Below, in pieces: positions 62,671 through 64,000 of a DNA stretch of 64,000 nucleotides. Source of the DNA: Bostrychus sinensis (Eukaryota; Chordata; Actinopteri; Gobiiformes; Eleotridae); contig CM036252.1 of the NCBI GenBank assembly GCA_020698575.1, positions 9,071,401 to 9,135,400 on the forward strand. Reading direction: 5' to 3'. A model generated the notes under the pieces. It was not told the origin of the DNA and made no database searches. It worked only from the letters and a program-made list of their open reading frames with translations. Positions within the stretch are counted from its first letter, which is position 1; every line of letters begins with the position of its first letter. Position numbers and translations under genes: made by a program.

Positions 62671-63237
62671 AACCCTAACACATGCCTTCATCACGTCAAG
62701 ACTCCACTACTGCAATAGCCTCCTCTTTGGTACCCCCTCCAAAACTCTACAAAAACTCCAATACATTCAAAATTCTGCTGCCCGCCTTCTCACCCGCTCC
62801 CGCGTCACCCCTGTCCTCCAAAATCTCCACTGGCTCCCTATCCCTCAACGCATCCAATTCAAAATCCTCCTCATCACATTCAAAGCCCTCCATAACCTGG
62901 CCCCCTCCTCCCTCTCTGACCTGCTCCACCGCCACGCCCCGTCCCGCTCCCTCCTTCCCTCCCCTGCAGGACCAAGCTCCGTACCTGGGGTGACAGAGCC
63001 TTCTCCGTCGCTGCCCCCACCCTCTGGAAATCACTCCCACAACCCATCCATGACTGCACCGACCTCCCCACCTTCAAACACCTTCTCAAGACCCACCTTC
63101 TCAGAACTGCTTTTAAAGTTTAATATTTGTTTGCTTGTTTTGTTGTTTGTTTCTCTTCTTTTACCCTTGTACAGCGTCTTTGAGTGTCATGAAAAGCGCT
63201 TTTATAAATAAAATGTATTAGTAGTAGTAGTAGTAGT
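62671..63237 (+). mobile_element. L2/CR1-superfamily LINE, 3' end of reverse-transcriptase ORF
   Basis: THAFITSRLHYCNSLLFGTP, LQKLQYIQNSAARLLTRSRV, VLQNLHWLPIPQRIQFKILL are the well-known C-terminal part of L2-type reverse transcriptases. One frameshift near 62970 is needed to continue into RTKLRTWGDRAFSVAAPTLW and FKHLLKTHLLRTAFKV, followed by a stop. The tail is AAATAAAATGTATTAG with TAG repeats. Inactive, 5'-truncated copy. Confidence 0.85.
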
Positions 63238-64000
63238 AGGCCCTGTGTTGCACTGCTGAGAGCTGTTTGGAGGAGGAAAAGTATTTGCGAAATCTTTTTA
63301 ACTTATTACGGAAAATATGTGTGTCACGTCAACCACCCAAACTGACACTGAACTTAGGAATTAAAACTGGGCCCCATCTTTAACTGGTCATCTGCAGTGT
63401 GCTCAGTGGTTAATAAAAGTTTCCATGTTGACTGTGGGACTTCCTGGATCAACAACAAAGTGAATGTGGATTTGCTTGTTTTATGAGCTCAATGTTAAAT
63501 ATTGTCCTATGGCTGAAAATGACACATGTAGTACACACCCTGATTGAGTTTAATTTAGAGCCAGTTTCAGTCCTGCTTTATTTGGGGCTAGTCTTGTATT
63601 AGACTTTGTAACATTGTAATAACACTGTTTTTTTCAAATGTGAAAAAAAACACACAAAAAACAAATCAATTTCACACTGGTTGACTGTGCCATGTTCTAG
63701 ATAAAAGGTCATTATCAGGGTTCCTGCAGGTATCAGCAAGTTCAATTTAATGCTTTTTAATGCCATTTTAGATGCCATTTTTAATGCCACAAACAAGCAA
63801 TTATGACCCGTTATTCCAGTTTTACCAGAGACGTAACAGGTCTGACATGTATAAAACATTTGACTCATGTTCATGTGTGTGTCAGCTCATCGCCTAAGTA
63901 AATACTGTTCTATGGCTGAACATGACGAAAGTCCAAGTGGTCTTGCCATGCAGTCACCAGCACAAAACCACTGGGTTATTGTTCAAATACAGTGAAGAGA
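63238..64000. other. Right edge, nothing coding recognised
   Basis: Presumably cmas intron or upstream flank. GTTCCTGCAGGTATCAGC, TTTAATGCCATTTTAGATGCC near 63720-63785 looks like a common fish repeat. No further cmas exon was found. Confidence 0.35.

Overview
This window looks like teleost fish nuclear DNA. The protein-coding parts are short exons with GT/AG borders. Most of the rest is intron and repeat: small DNA transposons, LINE and Penelope-like fragments, and a great deal of tandem repeat. I cannot name the species. No tRNA, rRNA or CRISPR array was seen.

Two genes are supported, arranged tail to tail. (1) A TRIM-family E3 ligase gene lies on the + strand at 15141-35353. I could place 14 coding exons with consistent phases; joined, they give 621 codons and a stop. 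Domain order is RING, a His/Ser/Pro-rich linker, B-box 2, coiled coil, PRY-SPRY (B30.2). The RING and B30.2 sequences most resemble the fish bloodthirsty/TRIM39-like group. A possible TATA-type promoter and 5' untranslated exon lie near 10008-10092. (2) The last five exons of cmas (CMP-sialic acid synthetase) lie on the - strand, from 60296 down to the stop at 54811. They encode the end of the catalytic region and the C-terminal HAD-like domain; the 5' part of the gene is beyond the right edge.

Layout: 1-10 kb is intergenic and packed with nested small transposons plus one block of an 11-bp repeat. 10-35 kb is the TRIM gene, whose introns hold 11-bp repeat blocks, a 1-kb AGT-rich block and a 3.9-kb minisatellite. 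35-39.4 kb is TRIM 3' flank with an E-box-rich 11-bp minisatellite and a hAT-type element. 39.5-52.4 kb is one continuous array of about 1,170 copies of an 11-bp unit. 53-60.3 kb is cmas, whose introns hold 18-bp, 12-bp and 22-bp minisatellites. 60.3-64 kb is repeat again, including Penelope-like and LINE 3' ends.

The main theme is a TTTAGTCCTGG-type 11-bp unit that recurs in both orientations in introns of both genes and between them. Several blocks start directly after remnants of a hAT-like element, which suggests a mobile seed. In TRIM intron 5 the repeat unit has taken up the splice acceptor and the first ~57 bp of the next exon and multiplied them about 29 times upstream of the genuine exon. 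That captured splice-site array, and the 13-kb array between the two genes, are the most unusual things here.
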